Positions 8,082-16,184 of a stretch of DNA of 64,000 nucleotides are shown in pieces; position 1 is the stretch's first letter, and every line of letters begins with the position of its first letter. The notes beneath the pieces were generated by a model. The model saw nothing but the letters and a program-made list of their open reading frames with translations. It ran no database searches and was not told the DNA's origin. The stretch lies in the NCBI RefSeq assembly GCF_964283195.1, contig NZ_CAXYLH010000010.1, one strand, 5' to 3'. Position numbers and translations under genes: made by a program. The stretch comes from Paratractidigestivibacter sp003150175. GTDB taxonomy: Bacteria; Actinomycetota; Coriobacteriia; Coriobacteriales; Atopobiaceae.

Positions 8082-8092
8082 AACCACTGGTT
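8082..8092. promoter_or_regulatory. Candidate LysR operator in the divergent promoter region
   Basis: AACCACTGGTT is an 11-bp palindrome located 21 bp before the LysR start codon, between the divergent SDR and LysR genes. LysR regulators commonly bind such interrupted palindromes in the shared promoter. Confidence 0.4.
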
Positions 8093-8112
8093 AACACTAG
8101 ACAGGGGGCGAG

Positions 8113-8991
8113 ATGTACGACAGACGTCTCGACGCGATCGTGGCCGCGGCGGAGCTCGGGAGCTTCTCGAAGGCGGCCGAGCGGCTGAGCATCTCGACCC
8201 CCGCCCTGGTGAAGCAGGTCACGACCTTCGAGCGCGAGTTCGGCGTCGTCGCGTTCGAGCGCACCCACACCGGCGTCCGTCCCACCGCCGCCGGGGCCTC
8301 GCTCGTCGAGGACGCCCGCAAGATCATGGGCGAGGTTGCGGCCGCGCTCTGGCGCGCCCGCAACCTGGGTGGCACCGCGTCGGTCCGCCTGGGGGTCTCG
8401 CTCATGGCGCCTGGCAGAAACACTCAGGCGCTCTGGCCGCAGGTCCACGAGCTCGTGCCCGACCTACAGCTGGAGATCGTGACCGTGGGCGACCTGTACG
8501 ACCCCAAGACGACCGTCATGACGCGCCTGGGGGCCGAAGTCGACGTGGTCCAGACGAGCTACTCCACCGTCCGCTGGGGTGGCATGTGCCGGCTGCTCCC
8601 CCTCTTCTCGACGCCCTTCTCGATAGACGTCCTTCGCACCAGCCCCCTCGCCGAGAGGCGCAGGCTGACCGTCGACGACCTTCGCGGCAGGCGCGTGCGC
8701 ATGCTGCGCCATGCCAACGACGCCACCGACCACCTGCGGCGCGTTCTCAAGGCAACCGAGGGCATCGAGGTGATGGACGTCCAGAGCTTCGACTTCGCGC
8801 TGTTCAACGACGCGGCCGAGTCGGGCGACGTCGTGGTCACGAGCGGCGCCTGGTCGGGCGTACACCCTGGCTTCGTCGGCATCGAGCTCGACTGCGGCAT
8901 CCGGGTCCCCTGCTTTCTGGCCTACCCGCGCGACCCGGCACCGCACGTTAGGCGCTTCGTGGACGCGTTGGCCCAAGTGATCGAGCCCTAG
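8113..8991 (+). CDS. LysR family transcriptional regulator
   Basis: 292 residues. The N-terminal winged helix-turn-helix is clear (AAAELGSFSKAAERLSIST, then FEREFGVVAFERTHTGVRPT), followed by a periplasmic-binding-protein-like effector domain from about residue 90. ATG 8113 follows AGGGGG. It is transcribed away from the SDR-MFS-Gfo/Idh genes and likely controls them in response to a pathway metabolite, as is usual for divergent LysR arrangements. The effector domain is shorter on recognisable motifs than average, so the inducer cannot be inferred. A hairpin with a T run lies about 25 bp past its stop. Confidence 0.9.
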   Translation: MYDRRLDAIVAAAELGSFSKAAERLSISTPALVKQVTTFEREFGVVAFERTHTGVRPTAAGASLVEDARKIMGEVAAALWRARNLGGTASVRLGVSLMAPGRNTQALWPQVHELVPDLQLEIVTVGDLYDPKTTVMTRLGAEVDVVQTSYSTVRWGGMCRLLPLFSTPFSIDVLRTSPLAERRRLTVDDLRGRRVRMLRHANDATDHLRRVLKATEGIEVMDVQSFDFALFNDAAESGDVVVTSGAWSGVHPGFVGIELDCGIRVPCFLAYPRDPAPHVRRFVDALAQVIEP

Positions 8992-9018
8992 GGCGAGAAG
9001 GGCCTCGGCCGGCAGTTC

Positions 9019-9044
9019 GAGCCCCGTTTGTGTCGGGCCTTTTT
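9019..9044 (+). terminator. Terminator after the LysR gene
   Basis: GCCCCG and CGGGC form a short GC stem across TTTGTGT, followed by CTTTTT. It lies 30 bp downstream of the LysR stop codon. Confidence 0.6.
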
Positions 9045-9087
9045 CCAAAGCCCTATCTGCCCCGACGAATTCCTCGCACGTGGTATT

Positions 9088-9148
9088 GTTAGCTCGAACT
9101 AACTTCACCAAGGCTAACTTTGCCCTCCAAACAGACCGCTTCCGTTAG
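9088..9148. promoter_or_regulatory. Cluster of GTTAG/CTAAC half-sites upstream of the ABC operon
   Basis: GTTAG (9088-9092) and CTAAC (9099-9103) form an inverted pair, and GCTAAC (9113-9118) and GTTAGCC (9144-9150) follow as further half-sites. All lie within 90 bp upstream of the ATPase start codon. The arrangement suggests a repressor operator; DtxR/IdeR-type metalloregulators recognise related TTAGG/CTAAC sequences, but the match is partial. Confidence 0.4.
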
Positions 9149-9174
9149 CCTTCGCGCGACGATTGGAGCGTCCC

Positions 9175-9888
<714 letters not shown>

Positions 9889-9895
9889 GCGCGCG

Positions 9896-12562
9896 ATGGC
9901 TCCCCTGGCAAGGCGACTCCCCCGAGAGCTCAAGCACAACCTTGGCAAGTACCTCGGCATATTCCTGCTCATGTGCGGCTCGATTGCCCTCACGTCGGGC
10001 TTTCTTCTCGCCGCACACTCCATCGGCTGCCTCATCGACGGCATGCGCGACGAGTACGCAATCGAGGACGGCCGCGTGACGACCTCCTTCGAGGCGACCG
10101 ACGCCCAGCTCGAGGCAGCCGAGGACGCGGCCGAAGGCGTCGGCGGCGTCACGCTCTACAAGAACTTCTCGATAGACGCCACCATCAAGAAGCCTGCGGG
10201 CGACGACGGCACCAGGCGCACGCTGCGCACCTACGCCCACCGCACCGATGTTGACCTCGCGTCCTACTGCGAGGGTGCGGAACCTCAGGCAGACGACGAA
10301 GTCGCCATCGACCGCGTCTTCGCCACGAACAACGGCCTCGCCGTGGGCGATACGGTCGAGCTCGAAGGGCGCGCCTACACCATCTGCGGCATCATGACCC
10401 AGCCCGACAGCCAGGCGCTCTTCCTCGACAACTCGGACTTCACGATCAACACCGTCACCTATGGCGTGGCCGAGGTTACCAACACCGGCTTTGCCGCGCT
10501 CGAAGACGCAGGCGGCGCGCCCACCTTCACCTACTCGTTTGTCTTCAATAATCGCGGCCTCTCCGTCGCAGACCGAACCGATGCCGAGAAGGACATGGTC
10601 GATGCCCTCATGGACGCCGACGCGCGCGTGGACGACCTCATCGACGCGGATTCCAACCAGGGCATCGGCTACGCGCGCGACGACGTGGACGGCGACTCCG
10701 TGATGTGGACGACGCTGCTCGACATCATCATCGTAATCATGGCCTTCGTCTTCGTCGTGCTCACCGACTCCACCATCGAGGAGGAGAGCGCCATCATCGG
10801 AACGCTGCTCGCGAGCGGCTATCGCAAGCGCGAGATTGTCCTCCACTACCTCACGCTTCCCGCCATTGTTGGCATCCTCGCCGCGCTTCTGGGTACCGCG
10901 CTCGGCGTGAGCGTCTTCACCGAGCCCATGCGCAGTCTCTACTACGGCTCCTACAGCCTGCCGCCCTTCCACGTATTTTGGAGCTGGGAGATCTTCGTCA
11001 AGTGCGCTGTGGTACCTGCCGCCGCGCTCATCCTCATCACGCTCGCGGGACTTCTCCGCAAGATGGGCAAGACGCCCCTGCAGTTCCTGCGCCATGAGGC
11101 CGGCGGCAAGGCCGGCACCAAGCGCGGCCTGCGCCTCCCGAAGCGCATGGGCTTCGTCTCGCGCTTCCGCGTGCGCGTCTTCCTGCGCAACCTCGGTAAC
11201 TTCGCCACGCTCTTCGTGGGCATCGCGTTCGCCTCGCTGCTTCTGCTCTTTGGCCTGGCGATCCTTCCCACGATGACGCACTACGCAGACAACCTCGAGA
11301 CGAGCCTCGTGGCAGCGCACCAGTACACGCTCAAGGCCCCACTCGAGCTCGAGGGCACGGCCGAGGAGCGCGAGCAGTGGGCCGCCCTCGACCGCCTGCA
11401 ATCCGTCGACGGCGCGCTGCTCACCGCCGCCGAGGATGCCCAAGATGAGCTCGACGACGCGGCAGACGCGGCCCAGGCGGCGGCCGACGCCGTCAAGGCC
11501 TCGCCCAGCGTCGAGGGCATGCAGGCAGCCAGCGACGCGCTCGAGGAGGCGCAGGACAAGAAGGACGCCCTCTACGCGCGCCTCGACGACATCGCGGACG
11601 CCCTCGGCTGCGACCGCGATGAGGTGATCGACCTTATCGACGATGCTTCCGACATCGACGCAGACAACGACGATATCCACCCCGTCAACACCATGGACAA
11701 CGGTGCCGAGAAGATCGCCCAAGCCGAGAAGTACGCCGTCTACCAGCTGCAATATGACCGCGGCGAGGGCAACGGAGTGGAGACCGTAACCATCTACGGC
11801 GTCTCCCCGGACTCTCGCTACTGGAAGGGCCTGGACGTTGGCGACGGGCGCGTCGTCTTTGGCCGCGGCCTTCTCGACAAGTTCGGCTGGAGGCAGGGAC
11901 AAAAGGTCGGCTTCCATGACAAGTACGAGGACAAGGACTATTCCTTCGAGTATGCGGGCGACGATTCTGCCTGGGGCTCCAAGTCGGACATGAACGTCTA
12001 CATGAGCGTCGACGACTTCAACGAGCTCTTCGGCAACGATCCCTCGTACTTCAACGGTTACGTAAGCGACGAGGAGCTCGACCTCGACTCGCGCTACTTC
12101 GCCGGCGACACCACGCCCGACGACATGCGCGCCGTGGGCGACCAGTTCATCGGCATGATGAGCGACTTGATCGGGATGATGGTCGGCCTCTCCGTCTTCA
12201 TCTTCCTCCTCTTCATGTACCTGCTGACCAAGGCCGTGATCGATCGAAGCGCGCGCTCCATCAGCTACATGAAGGTATTTGGCTACCGCGATGGAGAGAT
12301 CTCCCACCTGTACATCCGCTCGATCACGCTGTGCGTGGTGGCGGCGCTGCTGCTGTCTCAGCCCGTGATCATCGGCTCGCTCACCGCGATCTTCCGCTCG
12401 ATGCTGCTCTCCTACAACGGCAACATCGAGATCTACGTGCCATGGTGGTCCATCGCGGCGTGCGTGGGGATCGGGTTCGCGACGTACCTCGTCGTGGCGC
12501 TCCTGCACACGCACTCCATCAGGCGCGTCAGCCTCTCCGAGGCACTAAAGGTCCAGGAATAG
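9896..12562 (+). CDS. Large FtsX-like ABC transporter permease
   Basis: 888 residues. A first transmembrane helix (about 20-40) precedes an extracytoplasmic domain; the first FtsX domain follows at about 275-400 with three helices, a second extracellular segment at about 450-760, and the final FtsX helices at 765-885. The second extracellular part contains a predicted coiled coil (about residues 515-600, rich in Ala, Asp and Glu). Two FtsX domains in one chain and a large exterior region match the BceB/YtrF-like exporters found with antimicrobial-peptide or lipid stress systems. No kinase gene is nearby. Start ATG 9896 follows the ATPase stop by 7 bp. Confidence 0.9.
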   Translation: MAPLARRLPRELKHNLGKYLGIFLLMCGSIALTSGFLLAAHSIGCLIDGMRDEYAIEDGRVTTSFEATDAQLEAAEDAAEGVGGVTLYKNFSIDATIKKPAGDDGTRRTLRTYAHRTDVDLASYCEGAEPQADDEVAIDRVFATNNGLAVGDTVELEGRAYTICGIMTQPDSQALFLDNSDFTINTVTYGVAEVTNTGFAALEDAGGAPTFTYSFVFNNRGLSVADRTDAEKDMVDALMDADARVDDLIDADSNQGIGYARDDVDGDSVMWTTLLDIIIVIMAFVFVVLTDSTIEEESAIIGTLLASGYRKREIVLHYLTLPAIVGILAALLGTALGVSVFTEPMRSLYYGSYSLPPFHVFWSWEIFVKCAVVPAAALILITLAGLLRKMGKTPLQFLRHEAGGKAGTKRGLRLPKRMGFVSRFRVRVFLRNLGNFATLFVGIAFASLLLLFGLAILPTMTHYADNLETSLVAAHQYTLKAPLELEGTAEEREQWAALDRLQSVDGALLTAAEDAQDELDDAADAAQAAADAVKASPSVEGMQAASDALEEAQDKKDALYARLDDIADALGCDRDEVIDLIDDASDIDADNDDIHPVNTMDNGAEKIAQAEKYAVYQLQYDRGEGNGVETVTIYGVSPDSRYWKGLDVGDGRVVFGRGLLDKFGWRQGQKVGFHDKYEDKDYSFEYAGDDSAWGSKSDMNVYMSVDDFNELFGNDPSYFNGYVSDEELDLDSRYFAGDTTPDDMRAVGDQFIGMMSDLIGMMVGLSVFIFLLFMYLLTKAVIDRSARSISYMKVFGYRDGEISHLYIRSITLCVVAALLLSQPVIIGSLTAIFRSMLLSYNGNIEIYVPWWSIAACVGIGFATYLVVALLHTHSIRRVSLSEALKVQE

Positions 12563-12571
12563 GAGGAGGCT

Positions 12572-13216
12572 ATGACCAAGTCAGCAGAGGAACTCAAGCA
12601 ACTCTCCATCAAGGAGTTCACTGAGGCAGCAAAGGTCTACGAGTCCGGCCATGCCGGCATTTACGAGATGTGCAAGGACGACTATCCGCAGATGCTCGAG
12701 GAGCTTGAGCTCGAACCGTTCGAGGACGCGCTCGACGTGGGCTGCGGAACCGGAGCCGTCCTAGAACTGCTCCACGCCCGGTATCCCAACAAGCACCTGA
12801 CTGGACTCGACCTCACACCCGGGATGATCGACGTCGCCCGGGCAAAGCAGCTCGATAACGTCAGCTTTGTCGTCGGAGACGCGGAGGCGCTGCCCTTCGA
12901 GCCCCGGAGCTTCGACGCCGTGCTCTGCTCCAACAGCTTCCACCACTACCCGCATCCGGAGAGGTTCTTCGCCGAGGTGGCACGCATCCTTCGGCCCGGC
13001 GGGCGACTGGTCCTGCGCGACTACACCTCGAACGACGTCGCGGTCTGGCTCATGAACAACATTGAGCTACCGCTGGCCCGCCTCTTGGGCCATGGCGACG
13101 TGCGCATCCTCAAGCTGTCCGAGCTACGCGCGCTCGTCGAGGAATCCGGGCTCACCCTGCTCAAGCTCGAGGCGCAGAAGGGCTTCCGCGCACACCTGGT
13201 GGCACGAAAGGAATAG
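12572..13216 (+). CDS. SAM-dependent class I methyltransferase
   Basis: 214 residues. Motif I is LDVGCGTGAVLELL (about residues 52-65), followed by GLDLTPGMIDVA (motif II acid), GDAEALPF and LRPGGRLVLRDY, the standard Methyltransf_11 pattern. It would methylate a small molecule or lipid in the cytoplasm. A strong AGGAGG precedes ATG 12572, and the gap to the permease gene is 9 bp, so it is cotranscribed with the ABC exporter. Linking a methyltransferase to such an exporter suggests modification of the exported compound or self-protection, but this is inference. A strong terminator follows. Confidence 0.9.
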   Translation: MTKSAEELKQLSIKEFTEAAKVYESGHAGIYEMCKDDYPQMLEELELEPFEDALDVGCGTGAVLELLHARYPNKHLTGLDLTPGMIDVARAKQLDNVSFVVGDAEALPFEPRSFDAVLCSNSFHHYPHPERFFAEVARILRPGGRLVLRDYTSNDVAVWLMNNIELPLARLLGHGDVRILKLSELRALVEESGLTLLKLEAQKGFRAHLVARKE

Positions 13217-13245
13217 CGAACCAAACCATAGTGCGCCGCCAAACC

Positions 13246-13283
13246 AGAGCGCGCCGCCACAAACGTGACGGCGCGCTCTTTTT
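13246..13283 (+). terminator. Rho-independent terminator of the ABC-methyltransferase operon
   Basis: AGAGCGCGCCG and CGGCGCGCTCT form a perfect 11-bp stem with a 12-base loop and a TTTTT tail that touches the stop codon of the convergent yeiH-like gene. Confidence 0.9.
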
Positions 13284-14316
13284 ACCAGATGCCGATGACG
13301 TGTTGCATGCCTAGGCTCACGCAGGCGATGGCGACCCAGCAGCAGGCGCCCAGCGCGATGGGCTTGCCGCCCGTCCGTACGAGCTTGACGATGTCGGTGT
13401 TGAGGCCGATGGCGCTCATGGCCATCACGATTAGGAACTTCGAGAGCGCCTTCAGCGGCGCGGTGACGACGGCCGGCAGGGCGAACACGGTGGTCGCGAG
13501 GCTCGCGAACACAAAGAGGCCCACGAAGGTCGGGAACGCCCGGCGCAGGCTGAAGGTGCTCTTGGCCTCCCCGCCCGCGCGGCGGTCGGCGCGCATCTGC
13601 CACACGGCGAGCGCGAGCGTGATCGGGATGATGGCCAGGGTCCTCGTGAGCTTGACGATGGTGGCGGCGTCGAGCGTGTTCGCGCCCGGGTGCATGCCGT
13701 CCCAGGCCGCCGCGGCTGCCGTCACCGAGGAGGTGTCGTTGACGGCGGTTCCCGCAAAGAGGCCGAAGCCCTCGTTGGTGAGGCCCAGCATTCCGCCGAG
13801 GGTGGGAAAGACGAGCGCGGCGATCACGTTGAAGAGGAAGATCACCGAGATGGCCTGGGCCACGTCCTCGTCGTCGGCGCGAATCACGGGCGCAGTCGCC
13901 GCGATGGCGGAGCCGCCGCAGATGGAGGAGCCCACGCCGATGAGCGTGGCAATCTTTCCGGGCACGCGCATGGCGCGGCACATCACGAAGGAGACGATGA
14001 GCGACGTCGAGATGGTGGAGAGAATCACCGGCAAACTCGTGGCGCCGACCTTTGCCACCTGCGCGAGATTAAGGCCGAAGCCGAGGAAGACGACGGCCGC
14101 CTGAAGGATGCACTTGGACGTGAACTTGATGCCGGGCTGAAGCGACGAGGCGTCGCGGCCGCGAAGCACCTGCGCCAAGAGCATGCCGAACAGGATGCCG
14201 AAAACCGGCCCGCCGACCACCTCGGCATGCTGGCCGCAGATCCACGCGACCACGGCGATCGCCAAACACAGGAGGATGCCCTTGCCCTTCTTGGCAAGAT
14301 CAAGAGATTCAGCCAT
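13282..14316 (-). CDS. YeiH/UPF0324 family putative sulfate/anion exporter
   Basis: 344 residues with about 10 hydrophobic helices. Family hallmarks are the GGPVFGILFGMLLAQVL region near the N-terminus, GVGSSICGGSAIAATAPVI (about residues 120-138) and GTAVNDTSSVTAA after the central helices. Members are inner-membrane proteins annotated as putative sulfate or sulfonate-derived anion exporters; direct biochemical evidence is limited. The ATG at 14316 has AGAAAGG upstream; longer in-frame starts add a non-conserved N-terminus. It converges on the methyltransferase operon and shares its terminator. Confidence 0.9.
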   Translation of the reverse strand: MAESLDLAKKGKGILLCLAIAVVAWICGQHAEVVGGPVFGILFGMLLAQVLRGRDASSLQPGIKFTSKCILQAAVVFLGFGLNLAQVAKVGATSLPVILSTISTSLIVSFVMCRAMRVPGKIATLIGVGSSICGGSAIAATAPVIRADDEDVAQAISVIFLFNVIAALVFPTLGGMLGLTNEGFGLFAGTAVNDTSSVTAAAAAWDGMHPGANTLDAATIVKLTRTLAIIPITLALAVWQMRADRRAGGEAKSTFSLRRAFPTFVGLFVFASLATTVFALPAVVTAPLKALSKFLIVMAMSAIGLNTDIVKLVRTGGKPIALGACCWVAIACVSLGMQHVIGIW

Positions 14317-14397
14317 GCAAAAACCTTTCTTGCTGTGACCCATCGAAACGAAACGGCTCATTCTATCCCCGCGCAAGGTCCTTGAAGCCGATGCCAC

Positions 14398-14528
14398 GCC
14401 CTCATGGAAATAAGTGGAAACAAGGGCTATGCTAGTAAGGTTGTTTCCGGCGGATCCGCCGCCCGCGCTGTTCTACTCCGATATCCAGCGCGTTAGAAGC
14501 TAAAACCAAAGGAAAGAGAGACAACCGC
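14398..14528 (+). promoter_or_regulatory. Leader of the VUT-SDR operon
   Basis: A plausible -10 TATGCT (about 14429-14434) is followed by a leader with a GCGCTG/CAGCGC hairpin and a GGAAAGAGAG ribosome-binding site. No known preQ1 riboswitch consensus was found despite the transporter family. Confidence 0.3.
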
Positions 14529-15266
14529 ATGATCAAGAACGTCCTCGAGGACTACAAGCTCCTCCTGCGCAGCATCCCCGCCTCCACCGTCACCTGCTTC
14601 ATCGTCAGCGTCATCTTGATGAACCTCTTGGCCAACAAAGAGCTCGTCAGCCTCCCATGGCTCGCGCTCGACTGCGGATTCACCCTCTCGTGGGTGTCGT
14701 TCCTCTGCATGGACATGATCTGCAAGCGCTTCGGGCCCAAGGCCTCCGTCAAGGTCTCGGTCCTGGCGCTGGGCATCAACCTCGCCGTGAGCCTGCTGTT
14801 CTGGCTCGTCAGCCTCGCGCCCGGCATGTGGGGCGCCTACTACGACACCGGCTCGCTCGAGGTCAACGCGGCGCTCAACGCCACCATCGGCGGCTCATGG
14901 TATGTCGTGCTCGGAAGCTCGCTCGCCATGCTCTGCTCCTCCTTCGTGAACTCGCACATCAACCAGTTCATCGGCCACCTCACCGACAACGGCAGCTTCG
15001 CCACCTTCGCGCTGCGCAGCTACGTGAGCACCGGCATCGGCCAGTTCGTCGACAACCTCGTGTTCGCCGTCGTGGTCTCCCACACGTTCTTCGGCTGGTC
15101 GTGGGTCCAGGTCCTCACCTGCTCCATCACCGGCGCGCTCGCCGAGCTCCTCTGCGAGATCGCGCTCTCCCCTGTCGGCTTCCGCGTGGCCAGCGGCTGG
15201 GAGCGCGAGGGCGTGGGCGAGAAGTACGTCCAGGCGCACGCCGCCGATCTCGAGGCGAGGATGTAA
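14529..15266 (+). CDS. VUT family (YhhQ-like) transporter, queuosine-precursor transporter type
   Basis: 245 residues with six to seven hydrophobic helices. The conserved segment with NSHINQFIGHLTDNG and RSYVSTGIGQFVDNLVF matches the DUF165/VUT family, in which YhhQ imports queuosine precursors such as preQ0 or preQ1. It sits in the cytoplasmic membrane. Start ATG 14529 follows GGAAAGAGAG. The stop overlaps the start of the next gene (TAATG), so the SDR protein is translationally coupled. No queuosine biosynthesis genes are visible here, and some VUT proteins probably carry other substrates. Confidence 0.85.
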   Translation: MIKNVLEDYKLLLRSIPASTVTCFIVSVILMNLLANKELVSLPWLALDCGFTLSWVSFLCMDMICKRFGPKASVKVSVLALGINLAVSLLFWLVSLAPGMWGAYYDTGSLEVNAALNATIGGSWYVVLGSSLAMLCSSFVNSHINQFIGHLTDNGSFATFALRSYVSTGIGQFVDNLVFAVVVSHTFFGWSWVQVLTCSITGALAELLCEIALSPVGFRVASGWEREGVGEKYVQAHAADLEARM

Positions 15267-15964
15267 TGGACGTCCTCATCTCCGGGACGTCATCGGGCAT
15301 CGGGCGCGCGACGGCGCTCAAATTCCTCGCCGAGGGGCACCGCGTCTGGGGCCTCGACTGTGCGGATCCGAGCATCGACAGCCCTTCTTACCAGCACTTC
15401 ATTTGCGATGTGGCGGATGAGGGGAGCCTGCCTTCCGGCCTTGCGCCGCAGGTCGTGGTAAGCTGCGCCGGAGTCCAGGGCTCGCCCGACGACATCTCCG
15501 TGAACCTTCGCGGCACCATCAACGTCGTCGAGAAGTACGCCTTTTGCGGCGAGGCCTCCGGGCAGAAGCGCGAGCTCGCCCGCACGCCCTCCCCGGGCAT
15601 CCGCGCCGTGGTCAACGTGGGCTCCGCGAGCGCCCACACGGGCAGCGAGTTTCCCGTCTACGCGGCGAGCAAGGGTGGCGTCTGCGCGTACACGAAAAAC
15701 GTCGCGATGCGTCTTGCGCCCCAGGCCACCTGCAACAGCGTGGACCCGGGCGGCGTGACGACCGAGCTCAACCGCCCCGTCATGGACGACGAGCGCATGT
15801 GGTCGCGCATCATGGACCTGACGCCGCTGCGCCGCTGGGCCTCACCCGAGGAGATCGCCGACTGGATCTACTTCGTCGCGGTCCAGAACCGCTTCATGAC
15901 CGGGCAGAATCTCCTCATCGACGGCGGGGAGGCCGGCCGCACCGAGTTCGTCTGGCCCGACTAG
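15266..15964 (+). CDS. Short-chain dehydrogenase/reductase coupled to the VUT transporter
   Basis: 232 residues. It has the SDR cofactor motif GTSSGIGRA at residues 7-15, VVSCAG in place of NNAG, catalytic Ser in NVGSASAHTG and the YAASKGG active-site motif. Start ATG 15266 shares one base with the VUT stop. An NAD(P)-dependent alcohol/ketone conversion in the cytoplasm is expected; the substrate is unknown. The tight coupling to a VUT transporter is notable because it implies that the imported molecule, or something derived from it, is the substrate. Confidence 0.85.
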   Translation: MDVLISGTSSGIGRATALKFLAEGHRVWGLDCADPSIDSPSYQHFICDVADEGSLPSGLAPQVVVSCAGVQGSPDDISVNLRGTINVVEKYAFCGEASGQKRELARTPSPGIRAVVNVGSASAHTGSEFPVYAASKGGVCAYTKNVAMRLAPQATCNSVDPGGVTTELNRPVMDDERMWSRIMDLTPLRRWASPEEIADWIYFVAVQNRFMTGQNLLIDGGEAGRTEFVWPD

Positions 15965-15993
15965 CCCCACCCTCGCCGAGCCACGCCCTTCAC

Positions 15994-16030
15994 TGGGTGA
16001 CAGTCATTGCGTGCAGCTTTTGGGGACACA
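15994..16030 (+). repeat. Single copy of the dispersed GGTGACAGTCATTG element
   Basis: TGGGTGACAGTCATTGCGTG, then CAGCTTTTGGGGACACA. The same 37-bp unit occurs at 18189-18222 and 18247-18285 (reverse orientation), 26152-26190, 26196-26232 and 46530-46565. It ends in short terminal inverted bases GGGTG/CACCC in the best copies. Confidence 0.8.
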
Positions 16031-16063
16031 CATCACTGGGCGGGCGACCGTTGGCGGACGGGG

Positions 16064-16104
16064 GCTGCCGCCTGGCCGGACGCCCGGCAGCCGCCCGGCC
16101 AGGC
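16064..16104 (+). promoter_or_regulatory. Two mutually exclusive hairpins in the adenine deaminase leader
   Basis: GCTGCCG (16064-16070) pairs with CGGCAGC (16085-16091), while GCCTGGCCGG (16070-16079) pairs with CCGGCCAGGC (16095-16104). The second stem is longer and overlaps the first, so only one can form. This could be an attenuation device, but GC-rich DNA forms stems easily. Confidence 0.3.
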
Positions 16105-16184
16105 AGGGCATACTCTTCGCAAATGCGCAAACGCGCCGCCCGATCCGCGACGCGCCGCGAAGCACGCACGCGAAGGGAGCCCCC

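Noticed and set aside
14398..14528. preQ1 riboswitch before the VUT transporter
   Set aside because: The leader has a hairpin, but none of the conserved preQ1-binding sequence.
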